64,000 nucleotides of DNA from Pseudomonas sp. ICMP22404 (GTDB lineage: Bacteria > Pseudomonadota > Gammaproteobacteria > Pseudomonadales > Pseudomonadaceae), in assembly GCF_006227205.1 (NCBI RefSeq), contig NZ_VCNG01000010.1:62001-126000 (forward strand), given 5' to 3'. Every line of letters starts with the position of its first letter. Positions within the stretch are counted from its first letter, which is position 1. This document shows positions 26,163 through 36,142 of this stretch, one piece after another. Position numbers and translations under genes: made by a program. Under the pieces are notes generated by a model that made no database searches, had not been told where the DNA came from, and worked only from the letters and a program-made list of their open reading frames with translations.

Positions 26163-26453
26163 TTATCGTCCCGCACGGGACTCGCGGATGTAGAAGCGAG
26201 CTTTCTCGGCCTTTCTGGAGCAGCCTTCGAACGCTTCGAACTGCTGCTGGGTCTTGGCACCGGTCAGCAGCGACAGCGCCTTGGAGTAACTGACAGTACC
26301 GGCAAAACCTTCGGCCTTGGCCAGGTCCAGTTCATGCCAGGCGGCGTCAAGCTGGGTGCCGCAGCTGTCACGATAAGCTGTTTTGCCTGCGCAACCGGCC
26401 AGGGCCAGAACCATCAGGGATGCTACTAGGGGCAGGCAGATCCGGGCTTTCAT
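26163..26453 (-). CDS. Small lipoprotein, function unknown
   Basis: A 96-residue protein with a lipoprotein signal sequence ending in LALAGC. The mature part is short, with cysteines and the segment SKALSLLTGAKTQQQFEAFEGCSRKAEKARFYIRES. It is probably anchored to the outer membrane. Two adjacent ATG codons exist; the second is preferred because GAGG lies 7 bases before it. I do not recognise the family beyond its lipoprotein nature. Confidence 0.75.
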   Translation of the reverse strand: MKARICLPLVASLMVLALAGCAGKTAYRDSCGTQLDAAWHELDLAKAEGFAGTVSYSKALSLLTGAKTQQQFEAFEGCSRKAEKARFYIRESRAGR

Positions 26454-26660
26454 CATTACACCTCAGTCAGGTCAAACAGTCGTGCTGGTAAGACGGTCGC
26501 AAAGGCGAAAAGTGCCTTGGCCGGACCGCCTTAATTCAAGTGTGGGCGAGCATACAAAAATGTCACCCCAGCGTGTCAAAAAACGACGCTGATGCCACAA
26601 CGATTGAGCCGGAGCCTCGATCAGTGCATTGTTGAAGTCTGTTCGACAAGAGGCCAGGTC

Positions 26661-27698
26661 ATGACAAAACGTGTCGCATTGGTATTGGGTTCGGGCGGCG
26701 CCCGGGGCTACGCCCATATCGGGGTGATCGAGGAAATCGAACGACGTGGCTACGACATTGCCTGCATCGCCGGTTGCTCGATGGGCGCTGTAGTGGGCGG
26801 GATCTATGCCGCCGGCAAGCTCAGGGACTACCGCAACTGGATCGAAAGCCTGGATTACCTCGACGTCCTCCGGCTGGTGGATGTCAGTTTTCGCCTCGGT
26901 GCGATCCGCGGTGAAAAAGTCTTCGGACAGATCCGTAAGATCGTCGGCGAACTCAATATCGAAGACCTGCGCATTCCCTACACCGCCGTAGCCACGGACC
27001 TGACCAACCAACAGGAAATCTGGTTCCAGGAAGGTTGCCTGCATCAGGCAATGCGCGCTTCGGCGGCGATTCCCAGCCTGTTCACACCAGTGATGCAAGG
27101 CAATCGCATGCTGGTGGATGGTGGCCTGCTCAATCCGCTGCCGATCGTGCCGGTAGTATCGAGTCACTGTGACCTGATCATCGCAGTCAACCTCAATGCC
27201 ACCAACCAGCGACAATACAGTCTGCCGGTCATCCCACGTCCGGCCGCGTTCAGGAGCCGATTCGACAATCTAATCAGTTCCCTGGGGTCGAAATTGCCCT
27301 TTCGGCGCAAGCAGGCCGAGCAGTTGTTACTGCTGGAACAGGAAGCGTTGAAGGCCGAGGCCGCCGATATCAACCCATGGCTCGAATCCGCCGAGCCTGA
27401 AGGCCAGCAACCGGCCGCAGCGCCCGAGACTGAAGGCGCACCGAAGTCCGCCACCGGTTCGTTCATCATCGATAACGTCGGCCCGGCCTCGTTGCTGGAT
27501 TTGATCAACCAGAGTTTCGAGGTAATGCAAACCTCGTTGGCCCAATACAAGATCGCCGGGTATCCCCCGGATGTACTGATCAACGTGCCGAAACGGGTGT
27601 GCCGGTTCTTCGAGTTCTACAAGGCGCCGGAGTTGATCGCCCTGGGGCGGGAGATTGCCAGTGACACCCTGGATCGGTATGAAAGTGAACAGAGCTGA
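26661..27698 (+). CDS. Patatin-like phospholipase (RssA-like)
   Basis: A 345-residue patatin-family hydrolase. The oxyanion motif is GSGGARG (10-16), the nucleophile Ser40 lies in GCSMG, and the dyad Asp153 lies in VDGG. Family members are lipid acyl hydrolases or acyl esterases acting at the membrane. A low-complexity Ala/Glu/Pro insertion (about 245-275) separates the catalytic domain from the tail. The start at 26,661 drops a doubtful 23-codon extension and begins MTKRVALVLGSGGARG as in relatives. Confidence 0.88.
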   Translation: MTKRVALVLGSGGARGYAHIGVIEEIERRGYDIACIAGCSMGAVVGGIYAAGKLRDYRNWIESLDYLDVLRLVDVSFRLGAIRGEKVFGQIRKIVGELNIEDLRIPYTAVATDLTNQQEIWFQEGCLHQAMRASAAIPSLFTPVMQGNRMLVDGGLLNPLPIVPVVSSHCDLIIAVNLNATNQRQYSLPVIPRPAAFRSRFDNLISSLGSKLPFRRKQAEQLLLLEQEALKAEAADINPWLESAEPEGQQPAAAPETEGAPKSATGSFIIDNVGPASLLDLINQSFEVMQTSLAQYKIAGYPPDVLINVPKRVCRFFEFYKAPELIALGREIASDTLDRYESEQS

Positions 27699-27714
27699 AG
27701 CAACACCTTGATCC

Positions 27715-27846
27715 TGTGGCGAGGGGATTTATCCCCGTTGGGGTGCGAAGCAGCCCTAAAATCAGGCAACTCGGTTTGCCAGCTTTATCGAGTCGACGGG
27801 TTTGGGGGCGCTTTGCACCCCAGCGGGGATAAATCCCCTCGCCACA
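27715..27846. repeat. Family-2 inverted repeat (long)
   Basis: Arms 27,715-27,751 and 27,810-27,846 (37 bp each, a few mismatches) share the core GTGGCGAGGGGATTTATCCC and continue into GTTGGGGTGCGAAGC. This element is distinct from the other REP family. A shorter copy occurs at 36,335-36,381. Confidence 0.85.
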
Positions 27847-27872
27847 ACAGTGCTTGGCTGAAGACCGAGAGG

Positions 27873-28571
27873 TTAAAACCCACCCTCTCCCAACAACCGA
27901 TACCCCACCCCCGCCTCGGTCGCAATGAACCGGGGACGCGTCGGGTCGTCCGCCAGTTTTTGACGCAGGTGGCCGACCACGATGCGCAGATAGTGACTGT
28001 CCTCGGTGTGGGTCGGGCCCCAGATGTCCTTGAGCAACTGTTGTTGGGTGATGACCCGTCCGGGGTGCCGCGCCAGTTGTGCCAGCACGGCGTATTCCTT
28101 GCGGGTCAGAGCCACTTCGGCGCCGTCCAGCAATACCCGTCGATAGGCCAGGTCCACCGTCAGCGGACCGAACGTCAGCGCCGCTTCCCGGGCCTCGCCT
28201 GCCGGTGCCTGGCGCAAGAGGGCGCGGACGCGGGCGAGGAACTCCTGGATGCCGAACGGCTTGGTCACGTAATCGTTGGCGCCGTTGTCCAGCGCCTCGA
28301 CTTTCTGGGCTTCACTGGCTCGCACCGAGAGCACCAGCACCGGCACCGTCGACCATTGGCGGAACTCGCACAGCACCTGCTGACCATCCATGTCAGGCAG
28401 GCCCAGGTCGAGCACCAGCAGATCAGGCTTGTTCAATGCAGCCTGGGCCAGGCCGTCGGCCCCTGTACCGGCCTCCAGCACCTTGTAGCCCTGGGAAACC
28501 AGACTGATGCGCAGGAATTTGCGGATCTGCGGCTCATCATCGATGACCAGGAGGGTCGCGGTTTGGCTCAT
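27873..28571 (-). CDS. kdpE: Response regulator KdpE
   Basis: A 232-residue OmpR-family response regulator. The receiver domain has acidic residues Asp11-Asp12, phosphoacceptor Asp55 in LLVLDLGLPD, and the Lys in YVTKPFG. The C-terminal winged helix (about 130-228) binds DNA. With KdpD it induces kdpFABC at low potassium. It follows kdpD by 47 bp. Confidence 0.97.
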   Translation of the reverse strand: MSQTATLLVIDDEPQIRKFLRISLVSQGYKVLEAGTGADGLAQAALNKPDLLVLDLGLPDMDGQQVLCEFRQWSTVPVLVLSVRASEAQKVEALDNGANDYVTKPFGIQEFLARVRALLRQAPAGEAREAALTFGPLTVDLAYRRVLLDGAEVALTRKEYAVLAQLARHPGRVITQQQLLKDIWGPTHTEDSHYLRIVVGHLRQKLADDPTRPRFIATEAGVGYRLLGEGGF

Positions 28572-28618
28572 GGGTTCGGTTCACTGAAAATCAATGGCAG
28601 AGAGTAACGCAGCCCGGC

Positions 28619-31270
28619 TCAAGCTTCATCGTCCATGTCCGGTTGTGCCTGCAATGGCAGATGCAGGGTGATGCAGGTGCCGCGCCCGTCGATGCCATCG
28701 CCCACGCTGATCCGCCCACCATGGGCGCCCACCATGCCCTGACAGATCGCCAGCCCCAACCCCGTGCCCTGCCCGCCCCGATCGCCGCGCGCAGCGGTGT
28801 AGAACATGTCGAAGATTTTCTCTCGTTCTTGCTCGGGAATCCCCGGCCCTTCATCAGCCACGGCAAACAACACTTCGCTGTCCGTCGTGCCTGCACTCAG
28901 TTGCAGGCGCCCGTGAGCCGGCGAAAAACGCGCGGCATTCTCCAGCACATTCACCAGGGCCTGTTCGATCAGCGCCGCGTGGACATGCAGCAATGGCAAA
29001 TGAGCGGGCACTTCGACGCTGACCATCAGCGGCGCCAGCACCGCCCTCAGACGATTCAGTGCACTGCCGACGATATCCGCCGGCGCCACCCAGTCCCGCG
29101 CCAGTTTCAGGGCGCCGTGGCCGAGACGGGTCATGTCCAGCAGGTTCTGGATGTAGCGGTCCAGACGCTCAGCTTCATCGCGGGTGCCTTCAAGCAATTC
29201 GCGACGATCTGCCAGCGGGATCGCCTCCCCCAACGCCAACAGGCTGTCGATGCTGCCACGCATGGCGGTCAGCGGCGTGCGCAGATCATGGGAGACCGAG
29301 GCCAGCAAGGCGCTGCGCAGTTGCTCGGTCTCGCCGTGCAGACGCGCCGCCTCGAGGTCCTGCGCCAACTGCGCCCGGGCCAGCGCCTGGGCCAGCGGCT
29401 GACTGAGGGCCGCCAACCAGCGCCGACGTTGACCGCTCAAGGGACTGTCGTCTTTCGAACGCACGCCCAGCAACGCCAGCGGTCCACCCTCCACCGACAA
29501 CGGCCACCACCACCAGCGCCCGAGGGGCAGTGTCCCGGTACCGGCGCCGGCCGGCTGGTCGTGCTGCCAGGCCCAGTCGGCCGCCGCGCGTTCGGCCTCG
29601 ACGAACGTCAGCGACTCAGCAGTCTCGACCTTCCAGCCACTCTGGCCTTCTCGATTGAGCAGGCATAGCTGCAAGTCGTGCCAGCCGTTGAAGTGCTGCG
29701 CGGCGGCACTGATCACGGCCTGGCGGTCGGTGGCAGCCGTGAGCTTGCGGGACAGATCGAGCAATTCGCCGGTTTCCTGCTGGGTGTCGCGCAGCACCTG
29801 CAACTGTCTACGTTGGCGGGCAGCAAGATTACCGGTCAGCGCCGCCATCAGCAGAAAGAACACCAACGTCAACACATCTTCATCACGCTGGATGGTGAAG
29901 GAAAAGTTCGGCGGGATGAACAGAAAATCGTAGGCCAGGAACGACAGCGCCGCGCAGGCCAAGGCCGGGCCGAGGCTGCTGCGCACCGCTACCAGCAAGA
30001 CCGCCATCAGAAACACCAGGGAGATATTGGGCAACGCCAGCAGCCCGGAAATGCCCCAGGCCAACGCACTGGCCACCACGGTCGCCAGCAACGCCAACAC
30101 GTAGTCGAAGCCGGTCTGGACGCGGCTTGAATAAACGCGGGCGGGACGCAGTTGTTCATCGCTGTCCAGTACATTGATCTCCAGCCCCATGGCAACGCGC
30201 AACAAGCGTGAGGCCAGGCCGCCGCCAAACCATCGCCTGCGCAGGCGCGGTCGGGACTGCCCTACCAGGAGCAGAGTGGCCCGACGCTCGATGGCATGTT
30301 GAACCAGGGTCCTGGCTACTTCGCCGGCCCGCAACAACACCACTTCGCCGCCCAGACGTTCCGCCAGTTGCTGGGCGTTTTGCAGGCGCTGGCGCGAGGC
30401 CTCGTCCCGGGCGCCACCGTTGTCCACATGCACCAGGCTCCACGGCAGATGCCGACGCTGAGCGACGCGGCTGGCATGGCGCACCAGGCGCTCGGCTTGG
30501 GCGTCGCCGTCCACCCCCACCAGTAACCGCCCCCGCACCACCGGAGCGGCCTGCCCCAGTTGTCGATAGCCCAGCGCCAGATCGTTGTCCACTTGCGCGG
30601 CGGCGGTCTGCATCGCCAGCTCACGCAGGGCCGTCAGGTTGGTCTGGGTGAAGAAAGCGTCGATTGCCGCGCGGGCCTGCTCCGGCACATAGACCTTGCC
30701 ATCGCGCAGGCGCTCCAGCAGTTCACGGGGCGGCAGGTCGATCAGCAGCAGTTCATCGGCCTCCTGCAGGACCCAATCCGGCAGCGTTTCGCGAACCTGC
30801 ACCCCGGTGATGCCGCGCACCTGGTCATTGAGGCTTTCCAGGTGCTGCACATTGACGGTGGTGTAGACGTCGATGCCGGCAGCAAGCAGCTCTTGAATGT
30901 CTTGCCAGCGCTTGGCGTGGCGACTGCCGGGGGCATTGCTGTGGGCAAGTTCGTCCACCAGCACCAGCTTTGGCCGGGCGGCGAGCAGACCGTCGAGGTC
31001 CATCTCCTCGAGCATCACGCCCCGGTACTGGGAGCGCACCAAAGGCTGTTGTACCAGGCCGCCGAGCAAGGCTTCGGTTTCGGCTCGACCGTGTGTCTCC
31101 ACCACACCGGCGATAACCTTCACGTTCTGCCGCAACTGGGTGTGGGCCGCTTGCAACATGGCGAAGGTCTTGCCAACACCCGGTGCCGCGCCAAGAAAGA
31201 CCTTGAGCCGACCACGGCCAGCGCGGGGCAGATTGGCTAACAGGGCATCGGCGCGGCCGGAGTCGCTCAT
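28619..31270 (-). CDS. kdpD: Sensor histidine kinase KdpD
   Basis: An 883-residue sensor kinase. The order is KdpD ATP-binding domain with Walker A AAPGVGKT (about 29-36), universal-stress-like domain (about 245-365), four transmembrane helices (about 395-485), a GAF-like region, the dimerisation domain with the phospho-histidine in SHDLRTPLTAMRG, and the ATPase domain with DEGPGIP and GTGLGLAICQGMV. It reads low potassium or turgor and phosphorylates KdpE. A REP pair separates it from kdpC. Confidence 0.96.
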   Translation of the reverse strand: MSDSGRADALLANLPRAGRGRLKVFLGAAPGVGKTFAMLQAAHTQLRQNVKVIAGVVETHGRAETEALLGGLVQQPLVRSQYRGVMLEEMDLDGLLAARPKLVLVDELAHSNAPGSRHAKRWQDIQELLAAGIDVYTTVNVQHLESLNDQVRGITGVQVRETLPDWVLQEADELLLIDLPPRELLERLRDGKVYVPEQARAAIDAFFTQTNLTALRELAMQTAAAQVDNDLALGYRQLGQAAPVVRGRLLVGVDGDAQAERLVRHASRVAQRRHLPWSLVHVDNGGARDEASRQRLQNAQQLAERLGGEVVLLRAGEVARTLVQHAIERRATLLLVGQSRPRLRRRWFGGGLASRLLRVAMGLEINVLDSDEQLRPARVYSSRVQTGFDYVLALLATVVASALAWGISGLLALPNISLVFLMAVLLVAVRSSLGPALACAALSFLAYDFLFIPPNFSFTIQRDEDVLTLVFFLLMAALTGNLAARQRRQLQVLRDTQQETGELLDLSRKLTAATDRQAVISAAAQHFNGWHDLQLCLLNREGQSGWKVETAESLTFVEAERAAADWAWQHDQPAGAGTGTLPLGRWWWWPLSVEGGPLALLGVRSKDDSPLSGQRRRWLAALSQPLAQALARAQLAQDLEAARLHGETEQLRSALLASVSHDLRTPLTAMRGSIDSLLALGEAIPLADRRELLEGTRDEAERLDRYIQNLLDMTRLGHGALKLARDWVAPADIVGSALNRLRAVLAPLMVSVEVPAHLPLLHVHAALIEQALVNVLENAARFSPAHGRLQLSAGTTDSEVLFAVADEGPGIPEQEREKIFDMFYTAARGDRGGQGTGLGLAICQGMVGAHGGRISVGDGIDGRGTCITLHLPLQAQPDMDDEA

Positions 31271-31334
31271 GGTGTGGTTCTCTTGCTTTCAGATACTGAG
31301 GGCACGCCCATTCTCACAGGCTCCATGGAATCCT

Positions 31335-31423
31335 TGTGGGAGCGAGCCTGCTCGCGATGACGATGTATCAGCTTGCAGATGTGTGACTGATACACCGCTA
31401 TCGCGAGCAGGCTCGCTCCCACA
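31335..31423. repeat. REP-like pair between kdpC and kdpD
   Basis: Arms 31,335-31,358 and 31,400-31,423 are exact 24-bp reverse complements of family 1. They lie in the kdpC-kdpD gap inside the operon and could form an mRNA hairpin that lowers kdpDE expression relative to kdpFABC. Confidence 0.87.
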
Positions 31424-31430
31424 AAGGGGG

Positions 31431-31976
31431 TTACAGCTTTTCCAGCGCCAGGTTCAACGCCAGCACATTCACCACCGGCGGCCCTACCAGAGGTTGCTCG
31501 ATGTGAGTGTCGAGCAACTGCTGCAAGGTCGAGACCGGCAGGTTGCGCGCCGCGGCGACTCGCGCCAGTTGATAGGCAATCGCCGCCGGTGGCAAGTGCG
31601 GATCCAGCCCGCTGCCGGAAGTGGTCAACAGCGCCAGCGGCACCGGCCCTTGGCCCGGCACCAAAAGCGTGTGGGCATCATCGATTATCCGCGTGGCCAG
31701 GGCCGGATTGCTCGGGGAAAGGTTGCTGGCGCCGCTGGCAACCGTGGCGAAGGTGCCGGCCGAGGGACGTGGATGGAACCAGGCATCCCCCTGGAAATCC
31801 TGGGCGATCAGCAGTGAGCCGCGCACTTTGCCGTCGGCCCCCTCGACGAGGCTGCCGTTGGCCTGGACGGGAAAGGCGATTTGCGCCACGCCCGTAACCA
31901 GCAGCGGGTAGGCGACCCCGGTGATCAACGTCATCAGGAGTAGCAGGCTCAAGGCCGGGCGAACTAATCTGAACAT
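31431..31976 (-). CDS. kdpC: Potassium-transporting ATPase subunit KdpC
   Basis: A 181-residue protein with one N-terminal helix (about 10-30) and a periplasmic domain. It stabilises the KdpFABC complex and links KdpA to KdpB. Motifs GSLLIAQDF and WFHPRPSA are typical. Start at 31,976 follows GAGG by 8 bases; an upstream in-frame start is less likely. Confidence 0.95.
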   Translation of the reverse strand: MFRLVRPALSLLLLMTLITGVAYPLLVTGVAQIAFPVQANGSLVEGADGKVRGSLLIAQDFQGDAWFHPRPSAGTFATVASGASNLSPSNPALATRIIDDAHTLLVPGQGPVPLALLTTSGSGLDPHLPPAAIAYQLARVAAARNLPVSTLQQLLDTHIEQPLVGPPVVNVLALNLALEKL

Positions 31977-32030
31977 TCCAAAATCCTCAGTTGAAAACAC
32001 ATCTGTGGCGAGCAGACAGCAGTAACGGGC

Positions 32031-34085
32031 TCAAACCAGCCCCAATGCCGTCAACAACATATCGATCGCCTTGATCCCCACGAACGGCACCACGATCCCG
32101 CCCAAGCCGTAGATCAACAGGTTGCGCCGCAGTAGCGCCGCCGCGCTCGCCGCCTGCACCCGCACGCCGCGCAGGGCCAAGGGGATCAGCACCACGATGA
32201 TCAGCGCGTTGAACACAATGGCCGAGAGAATGGCGCTCTGCGGGCTGCTCAGGTGCATCACGTTCAACACGCCGAGCTGTGGATAAATCGAAGCGAACAG
32301 TGCCGGCAGGATCGCGAAGTATTTGGCGACGTCATTGGCGATGGAAAAGGTGGTCAGTGCCCCACGGGTGACCAGTAGTTCCTTGCCGATCTGCACCACG
32401 TCCAGCAACTTGGTCGGATCGCTGTCGAGGTCGACCATGTTGGCCGCCTCCCGCGCCGCTTGCGTGCCGTCGTTCATCGCCATGCCGACATCGGCCTGGG
32501 CCAGGGCCGGAGCGTCGTTGGCGCCATCGCCGCACATGGCGACCAGCCGACCGTCATTCTGCTCATGGCGAATACGCGCCAGCTTTTTCTCCGGCGTGGC
32601 CTCGGCCAGCACGTCGTCGACGCCCGCTTCGGCGGCAATCGCGGCGGCGGTCAACGGGTTGTCGCCAGTGACCATCACAGTACGAATCCCCAGCTTGCGC
32701 AGCTCGGCGAAACGCTCGCGGATACCCGGCTTGACCACATCCTTGAGATGGATGGCGCCCAGCAGCTTGCCGTCCACGCACACCAATAAGGGCGTGCCGC
32801 CGCTCTGGGCGATCTTGTCGACCTCTTGGGCAAGCATCGACGGCAACTGGCTGCGCGGCAGGCCAATAAAACCCAGCAGCGAATCCACTGCCCCCTTGCG
32901 GTATACCCGCCCCTGATGATCGACACCGGACAAACGGGTTTCAGCGCTGAACGGTACCGCCGTCAGCGATTGCAAGGCAGGCTCGGGCTGCGGATGCAGA
33001 GCCCGCAGGTATTCCACAATGGACTTGCCTTCCGCCGTGTCGTCCGCCAACGACGCCAACAACGCGCCTTCAGCCAGCGCCTTGATGCTCACACCAGGGG
33101 CGGCATGAACCGCTGCACAACGACGATTGCCGAACGTGATGGTGCCGGTCTTGTCCAGCATCAGCACGTGCACATCCCCCGCCGCTTCCACCGCGCGACC
33201 GGATTTGGCGATCACGTTCAGGCGCACCAGCCGATCCATCCCGGCGATGCCGATGGCCGACAGCAACCCGCCGATGGTGGTGGGAATCAACGTGACCAGC
33301 AGCGCCACCAGGAACACCAGTGGCAGGCTGCCGTTGGCGAAGTGGGCGAACGGTTGCAGCGTCACCACCACCAACAGGAAGATCAGGGTCAGGCCAATCA
33401 ACAAGATGTCCAGCGCCACCTCGTTCGGCGTCTTCTGCCGCTTGGCGCCTTCGACAAGGGCGATCATGCGGTCCAGGGTCGACTCGCCGGGGTTGCTGGT
33501 AATGCGCACCAGCAACCAGTCGGAGACCAACCGCGTGTTGCCGGTGACCGCCGAACGATCACCGCCGGATTCACGAATGACCGGTGCAGACTCACCAGTG
33601 ATCGCCGCCTCGTTGACCGCAGCAATGCCTTCGATCACCTCGCCGTCGCCCGGAATCATCTCCCCTGCCTCGACGCGCACCACATCGTCCGTGCGCAATC
33701 GGGTAGCGGGGACGACTTCAAACCCATTGACAGTCCGGCGACGTGCGCTCAGGCCTTCGCTGCCAGCCTTGAGGCTGTCGGCCCGGGCCTTGCCGCGCCC
33801 TTCGGCCAGGGCCTCGGCGAAATTGGCGAACAGCACGGTGAACCAAAGCCAGAGCGCGATCTGCGCGGCAACGAACGTCGGCACGGCACTGTCGGGGATG
33901 AAACACAGCACAGTGGTGAGTACTGCCGTCAGCTCCACCACCAGCATCACCGGTGCACGGTGCAACTGGCGCGGATCGAGTTTGACGAAAGCTTGTATCA
34001 ACGCCGGCCGCCAGAGGGCGGAGATGGCGGTTTTAGCTTGCGGTGCCTGGGTGGTAACCGCTTGGGGTGCGGGCATATTCATCAT
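32031..34085 (-). CDS. kdpB: Potassium-transporting P-type ATPase subunit KdpB
   Basis: A 684-residue P-type ATPase, the energising subunit of the Kdp pump. Phosphorylation site Asp311 lies in DKTGT, the actuator loop has TGES (163-166) with Ser166 at the position of the inhibitory phosphoserine of E. coli, and the hinge motif is MVTGDNPLTA with GDGANDAPALA. It overlaps no neighbour; GAGGATCCG precedes the ATG, 7 bp after kdpA. Confidence 0.97.
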   Translation of the reverse strand: MMNMPAPQAVTTQAPQAKTAISALWRPALIQAFVKLDPRQLHRAPVMLVVELTAVLTTVLCFIPDSAVPTFVAAQIALWLWFTVLFANFAEALAEGRGKARADSLKAGSEGLSARRRTVNGFEVVPATRLRTDDVVRVEAGEMIPGDGEVIEGIAAVNEAAITGESAPVIRESGGDRSAVTGNTRLVSDWLLVRITSNPGESTLDRMIALVEGAKRQKTPNEVALDILLIGLTLIFLLVVVTLQPFAHFANGSLPLVFLVALLVTLIPTTIGGLLSAIGIAGMDRLVRLNVIAKSGRAVEAAGDVHVLMLDKTGTITFGNRRCAAVHAAPGVSIKALAEGALLASLADDTAEGKSIVEYLRALHPQPEPALQSLTAVPFSAETRLSGVDHQGRVYRKGAVDSLLGFIGLPRSQLPSMLAQEVDKIAQSGGTPLLVCVDGKLLGAIHLKDVVKPGIRERFAELRKLGIRTVMVTGDNPLTAAAIAAEAGVDDVLAEATPEKKLARIRHEQNDGRLVAMCGDGANDAPALAQADVGMAMNDGTQAAREAANMVDLDSDPTKLLDVVQIGKELLVTRGALTTFSIANDVAKYFAILPALFASIYPQLGVLNVMHLSSPQSAILSAIVFNALIIVVLIPLALRGVRVQAASAAALLRRNLLIYGLGGIVVPFVGIKAIDMLLTALGLV

Positions 34086-34092
34086 CGGATCC

Positions 34093-35787
34093 TCAGAAGC
34101 CCATGCTCAGGTGTTCGGCAATCGGGCCCAGGGCCAGGGTCGGCAGAAAGGTCAGGCCGCCCACCAGCAAAATGGTCACGGTCAGCAAGGTCACGAACAG
34201 CGGGCCGTGGGTCGGGAAACTGTTCTGGCCAATCGGGGCGGTTTTCTTCAGCGCCAGGCTGCCGGCCAACGCCAGCACCGGCAGGATGTAGCCGAAACGG
34301 CCGATCAACATGCCCAGCCCCAGCATCAGGTTATGGAACGCCGTGTTGGCGCCAAATCCAGCAAATGCCGAACCGTTGTTGGCCCCCGCCGACGTGTAGG
34401 CGTACAGCAACTGGCTGAAACCATGAGCGCCAGGGTTGCTCACCGCAGCGCCAGGCCCGGGCAGGCTTGCGGCGACGGCGCCCAGCACCAGCACGCTCAC
34501 AGGCATCACCAGCAGAGTTACCACCAGCAGTTGCACTTCCCGGGCGCCCAGTTTCTTGCCCAGGTATTCCGGGGTCCGGCCGATCATCAAACCGGCCAGG
34601 AACACCGCGATCAGCACATTCAGCAACATCCCGTAGAGCCCGGCCCCAACGCCACCGAAAATTACTTCGCCGACCATCATGTTCACCAGCGCGACCATGC
34701 CGCTGAGGGGGTTGAGGCTGTCATGCATGGCGTTGACCGAGCCGTTGGACGCCGCCGTGGTGGTCACCGACCACAACACCGAGGCGGTGGTGCCGAAACG
34801 CGCCTCCTTGCCTTCCAGCGGCGCGGTCTGCTCCACGGCCGCATCGGCCAATGCCGGATTGGGTTGATATTCGGCCCACAACGAAGTCGCGCCGCCGATC
34901 AAGAAAAGCGCGAGCATGCAGGCGATGATCGCCCGACTCTGCCGCAGATCCTTGACGTAGTGGCCGAACATGAACACCAGCGCGGCGGGAATCAGGATGA
35001 TCGAAGCGAGCTCGAACAAGTTGCTCCAGGCCGTCGGGTTCTCGAACGGATGCGCCGAGTTGACGCCGAAGAAACCGCCGCCGTTGGTGCCCAATTGCTT
35101 GATCGCAATCTGGCTGGCAGCCGGACCCAGCGGGATCACCTGGTCGGCCCCTTGCATCGTCACGCCGTGCACATAGTGCGCAAACGTCTGCGGCACGCCC
35201 TGCCACACCAGGAACAAGGCCAGTAACAGACACAACGGCAAGAGTCCGTAGAGGGTGGCCCGGGTCATGTCGACCCAGAAATTGCCGAGGGTCCTGGCCG
35301 ATTTACGCCCGATCCCGCGACACAGCGCCACCAGCACAGCCAGGCCGGTGGCGGCGCTGACAAAATTCTGCACGGTGAGGCCAATCATCTGGCTCAGGTA
35401 GCTCAAGGACGCTTCACCGCTGTAGGACTGCCAGTTGGTGTTGGTCATGAAACTGACGGCCGTATTGAAGGCCTGGGTCCATTCCATGCCGGGCAGTTGC
35501 TCGGTGTTGAGCGGCAAGTGCCCTTGCAACAGGAGAATTGCGAACAGCAACACGAAACCCGCCAGATTGAAGGCGAGCAAGGCCAGGGTGTATTTCTGCC
35601 AGGTCTGCTCGACCTGCGGATCCACCCCCGACAACCGATAGCAGCCTCGCTCCAGCGGCCCGAGAACCGGGGAAAGCCAGGTGCGCTGCCCCTCCATGAC
35701 CTTGTAAAAGAACCGCCCGAGAAATGGAGCCGGGATCAGTACCAGCGCGAAAAAGGCAATGATCAGCCCGTAGTCATAACCGTGCAT
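34093..35787 (-). CDS. kdpA: Potassium-transporting ATPase subunit KdpA
   Basis: A 564-residue membrane subunit with about ten helices, related to the Trk/Ktr channels, that binds and conducts K+. Selectivity-filter-like loops are visible, for example MTNTNWQSYSGE, LGTNGGGFFGVNSAHPFENP and TTAASNGSVNAMHDS. It lies between kdpF and kdpB on the minus strand, 8 bp after kdpF. Confidence 0.97.
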   Translation of the reverse strand: MHGYDYGLIIAFFALVLIPAPFLGRFFYKVMEGQRTWLSPVLGPLERGCYRLSGVDPQVEQTWQKYTLALLAFNLAGFVLLFAILLLQGHLPLNTEQLPGMEWTQAFNTAVSFMTNTNWQSYSGEASLSYLSQMIGLTVQNFVSAATGLAVLVALCRGIGRKSARTLGNFWVDMTRATLYGLLPLCLLLALFLVWQGVPQTFAHYVHGVTMQGADQVIPLGPAASQIAIKQLGTNGGGFFGVNSAHPFENPTAWSNLFELASIILIPAALVFMFGHYVKDLRQSRAIIACMLALFLIGGATSLWAEYQPNPALADAAVEQTAPLEGKEARFGTTASVLWSVTTTAASNGSVNAMHDSLNPLSGMVALVNMMVGEVIFGGVGAGLYGMLLNVLIAVFLAGLMIGRTPEYLGKKLGAREVQLLVVTLLVMPVSVLVLGAVAASLPGPGAAVSNPGAHGFSQLLYAYTSAGANNGSAFAGFGANTAFHNLMLGLGMLIGRFGYILPVLALAGSLALKKTAPIGQNSFPTHGPLFVTLLTVTILLVGGLTFLPTLALGPIAEHLSMGF

Positions 35788-35795
35788 AACCGCTC

Positions 35796-35885
35796 CTAGT
35801 TCCGGTCTGCGCGCAACAGCGCAACCAGCAGATAAATGAACAGCGCCACTGCCAGCAGCAATGACACCCCGTCCAGGACACTCAT
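35796..35885 (-). CDS. kdpF: Potassium-transporting ATPase small subunit KdpF
   Basis: A 29-residue single-helix peptide (MSVLDGVSLLLAVALFIYLL then a basic tail) just upstream of kdpA. KdpF acts as a lipid-like stabiliser of the complex. A longer reading of the frame exists but only the ATG at 35,885 gives the known peptide. The 257-bp gap upstream (to 36,142) should contain the kdp promoter; I see no KdpE box I can assign with confidence. Confidence 0.9.
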   Translation of the reverse strand: MSVLDGVSLLLAVALFIYLLVALLRADRN

Positions 35886-36142
35886 GGGATTTCTCCGTGG
35901 TGCGGCGTCGTGCCGCGTGTGGAGTGATTGTCGGCAGGGAGGCTGTAAAGGAACGAGATCGAGGGTGGGGTCGAGGAATAAAGAATTCGTAAAAATGAAC
36001 GATGGCCTACTGGCCGCGTCATGAGCTACATCCGGTAGAACAGGGGTAGTATTGAACCACTGCGAGCAACCTTCGCTCATAAGTGGTAGGTGTGGCGGAT
36101 TGGGTGAACGACGCCCACTGGCCCGCCCTCAAGGAGAATCCT

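Noticed and set aside
32826..35226. Two long plus-strand open frames (530 and 699 codons)
   Set aside because: Both are shadows of kdpB and kdpA, with low-complexity His/Arg/Gln-rich translations.
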